Of a DNA stretch of 46,478 bases, positions 45,147 through 46,478 are shown in pieces. The stretch is from Acanthaster planci. Lineage: Eukaryota > Echinodermata > Asteroidea > Valvatida > Acanthasteridae. The translations under genes and the position numbers were made by a program. The stretch lies in NCBI RefSeq assembly GCF_001949145.1, contig NW_019091380.1, forward strand, positions 1,962,273 through 2,008,750, given 5' to 3'. Each line of letters begins with the position of its first letter. Within the stretch, counting starts at the first letter, position 1. Under the pieces are notes generated by a model that saw only the letters and a program-made list of their open reading frames with translations, was not told where the DNA came from and did not search any database.

Positions 45147-46232
45147 TCTATCATCCTGCCTGTGCATAATGCTGATGCTTGGCTGGATGAGTGTCTTCAG
45201 TCCGTACTCGACCAACAATTTAGTGGCTCTCTGGAGCTGTCTACCTTCCTAGATGCATGCACAGTGAGTAGTGATGAAGCGAAATCTACGTGTACATGTA
45301 TATAGGCCTACCTTTCCAAGATGTAGGCCTACTTTTACATGTAGCGTTTTTTTTGTGGTAACACTTTATGCATTACTAAAAAAATTTCAGGGTCATGTTA
45401 CAGTTCCTGTCAATTCTGTGTAGTGTGTTACAGGTATTCATCAATCATGTTGTATTATTGGAATATTTGTGGAAATTTACCAAGCATACCAGCATTGAGT
45501 AATTAGTGCTAGAAATATACACCCGGACCCTGACCCTGTTGTAAATGTATGGCGTCTTCCTTTTGTAAACACTAGATCTGCATCTTAATATTAAAGTCAT
45601 ATCATAGCTTGAGTAATTTTTTTCAGTCATTCACAGTCTATCAGCCGTAAAAATGGAAAAGATCATTGTTAACAAACACTTGAATGCTGCCAAGTATTTA
45701 TAAAATTTTGGTAATTTTACAGCATAGACACACAAATGGCATCACAGTCATTATCCCATTATTTTCAGTTTTCTTCAGCAGGTTGAGTTCGACATACTCT
45801 GTGCTCCAACCTCACAGCATTTACTTATTTCACATTCAGGGTAGATGAGCGTTTTTGTAGTATTGCCCAAGGGACATTTTCGCTACTTTCCCTAACAGTG
45901 TTCAAACCACATTGCCACTAGTCATGCCGGTCCTTTAGTGTATCCAACTTTTAATGTCAGGTTGGGCAAATTCAAGAGCAAATGCAGCTTTGGGCTCATT
46001 CAACATGCTGTTGGGGAGAAAGAAAGATCAAAAGCCGTACTCAAAAATCCGTCGGGGGGCAGTCAGTAATTGCAACAGTGCTGTAGTTTTACTAAGTTCA
46101 TTTTTTCCTTCTTTTTTTCCTGCATTTGCCAGGATAGGTCTGGTGACATCCTAGACAAATGGAAGCCCAGACTCGAAGCCTCTGGTATTGTCATTGTGAC
46201 AGGTGGACACAATGATAAACAGCCGAAAGGAG
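45147..46232 (+). CDS. B3GNTL1: Beta-1,3-N-acetylglucosaminyltransferase-like 1 (GT2 family), two 5' exons, partial
   Basis: Exon 45147-45263 (117 nt, phase 0 at both ends) starts after a pyrimidine-rich CCCTCAG acceptor and encodes [17 protein letters not shown] and the end FLDACT before GTGAGT. Exon 46133-46232 (100 nt) follows CATTTGCCAG and encodes [18 protein letters not shown] and GGH, ending in phase 1 at [14 protein letters not shown] is the first beta strand of a GT-A fold, and the order of blocks is that of vertebrate B3GNTL1 (family knowledge). The enzyme family is predicted to use UDP-sugars; the acceptor is poorly known. The open frame does not continue upstream of 45147, so a short first coding exon must lie farther left. 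The catalytic DxD-type motif lies beyond the right edge. Confidence 0.85.
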
Positions 46233-46478
46233 GTGAGAAGACATAGGGGCAATAATGACTTTATCAAACGAAACTCCATGAAAAATGGTTCTGTAATATT
46301 CGAAATCCGTATCAGCACAGGCAGGCATCCCATCATAACAAAATCCTTGGAAGTCAATTCTGTATTGACTTCTTTTGACTCTGCAAATGGTATTCATGAA
46401 TTGGAATTTATATGTGCTTGGCCGGTAAACTAACATTTAAGACCAGTTCGGGAAAGTGAACACTGATAGCCCGAGCCG

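Noticed and set aside
1-46478. Bacterial or phage content, CRISPR arrays, rRNA or intact tRNA genes
   Set aside because: No regularly spaced repeats, operons, ribosome binding sites or RNA gene structures; the spliced genes show it is animal DNA.

Overview
This is animal nuclear DNA. Coding information lies in short exons with GT-AG introns, intergenic and intronic AT-rich DNA is abundant, and inverted-repeat elements are common. There is no operon structure. Frequent TACATGTA and TAGGCCTA words and the gene content fit a marine invertebrate deuterostome (cephalochordate, hemichordate or echinoderm). The exact taxon cannot be fixed from the sequence.

The window is dominated by a tandem, same-strand (minus) array of three paralogous receptor-like genes, named here A (39417 to 26027, complete), B (22776 to 6940, complete) and C (3158 to beyond the left edge, first two exons only). 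I rebuilt A and B exon by exon from GT-AG sites. Each gives 16 exons and 3408 coding nt (1135 aa) with an unbroken frame. The order is signal peptide, LRRNT cysteine cap, about a dozen leucine-rich repeats mostly carried one per 69-81 nt phase-2 exon, a GCC2/GCC3 (ephrin-receptor-like) cysteine-rich stalk, then one 1905-nt exon with about nine membrane segments, and a last exon for a basic cytoplasmic tail. The membrane part has the marks of a family known to me from protists, algae and invertebrates as GCC2/GCC3-linked polytopic proteins of unknown function. Its coupling to an LRR ectodomain is the most unusual protein-level feature here. In the first two repeats the predicted ligand-facing residues differ between paralogs while the scaffold is conserved, as expected for a diversifying recognition family (immune or chemosensory roles are inference only).

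On the plus strand at the right edge (45147 to 46232 and beyond) are two exons of a GT2-family glycosyltransferase recognisable as B3GNTL1. Its first coding exon is not securely located.

Introns and spacers hold DNA-transposon-like inverted repeats. A 2.25-kb foldback element (17624-19870) and a 267-bp MITE (7484-7750) share terminal repeats and each has an imperfect 7-bp target duplication. There is also a nested 149-bp palindrome (19650-19798), an intronic long inverted repeat (16476-16970), and two abutting long inverted repeats (42571-43371 and 43360-43865) upstream of the B3GNTL1 exons. tRNA-derived SINE-like pieces occur near 32401, 33190 and 44050. No rRNA, intact tRNA, CRISPR or reverse-transcriptase gene was seen.
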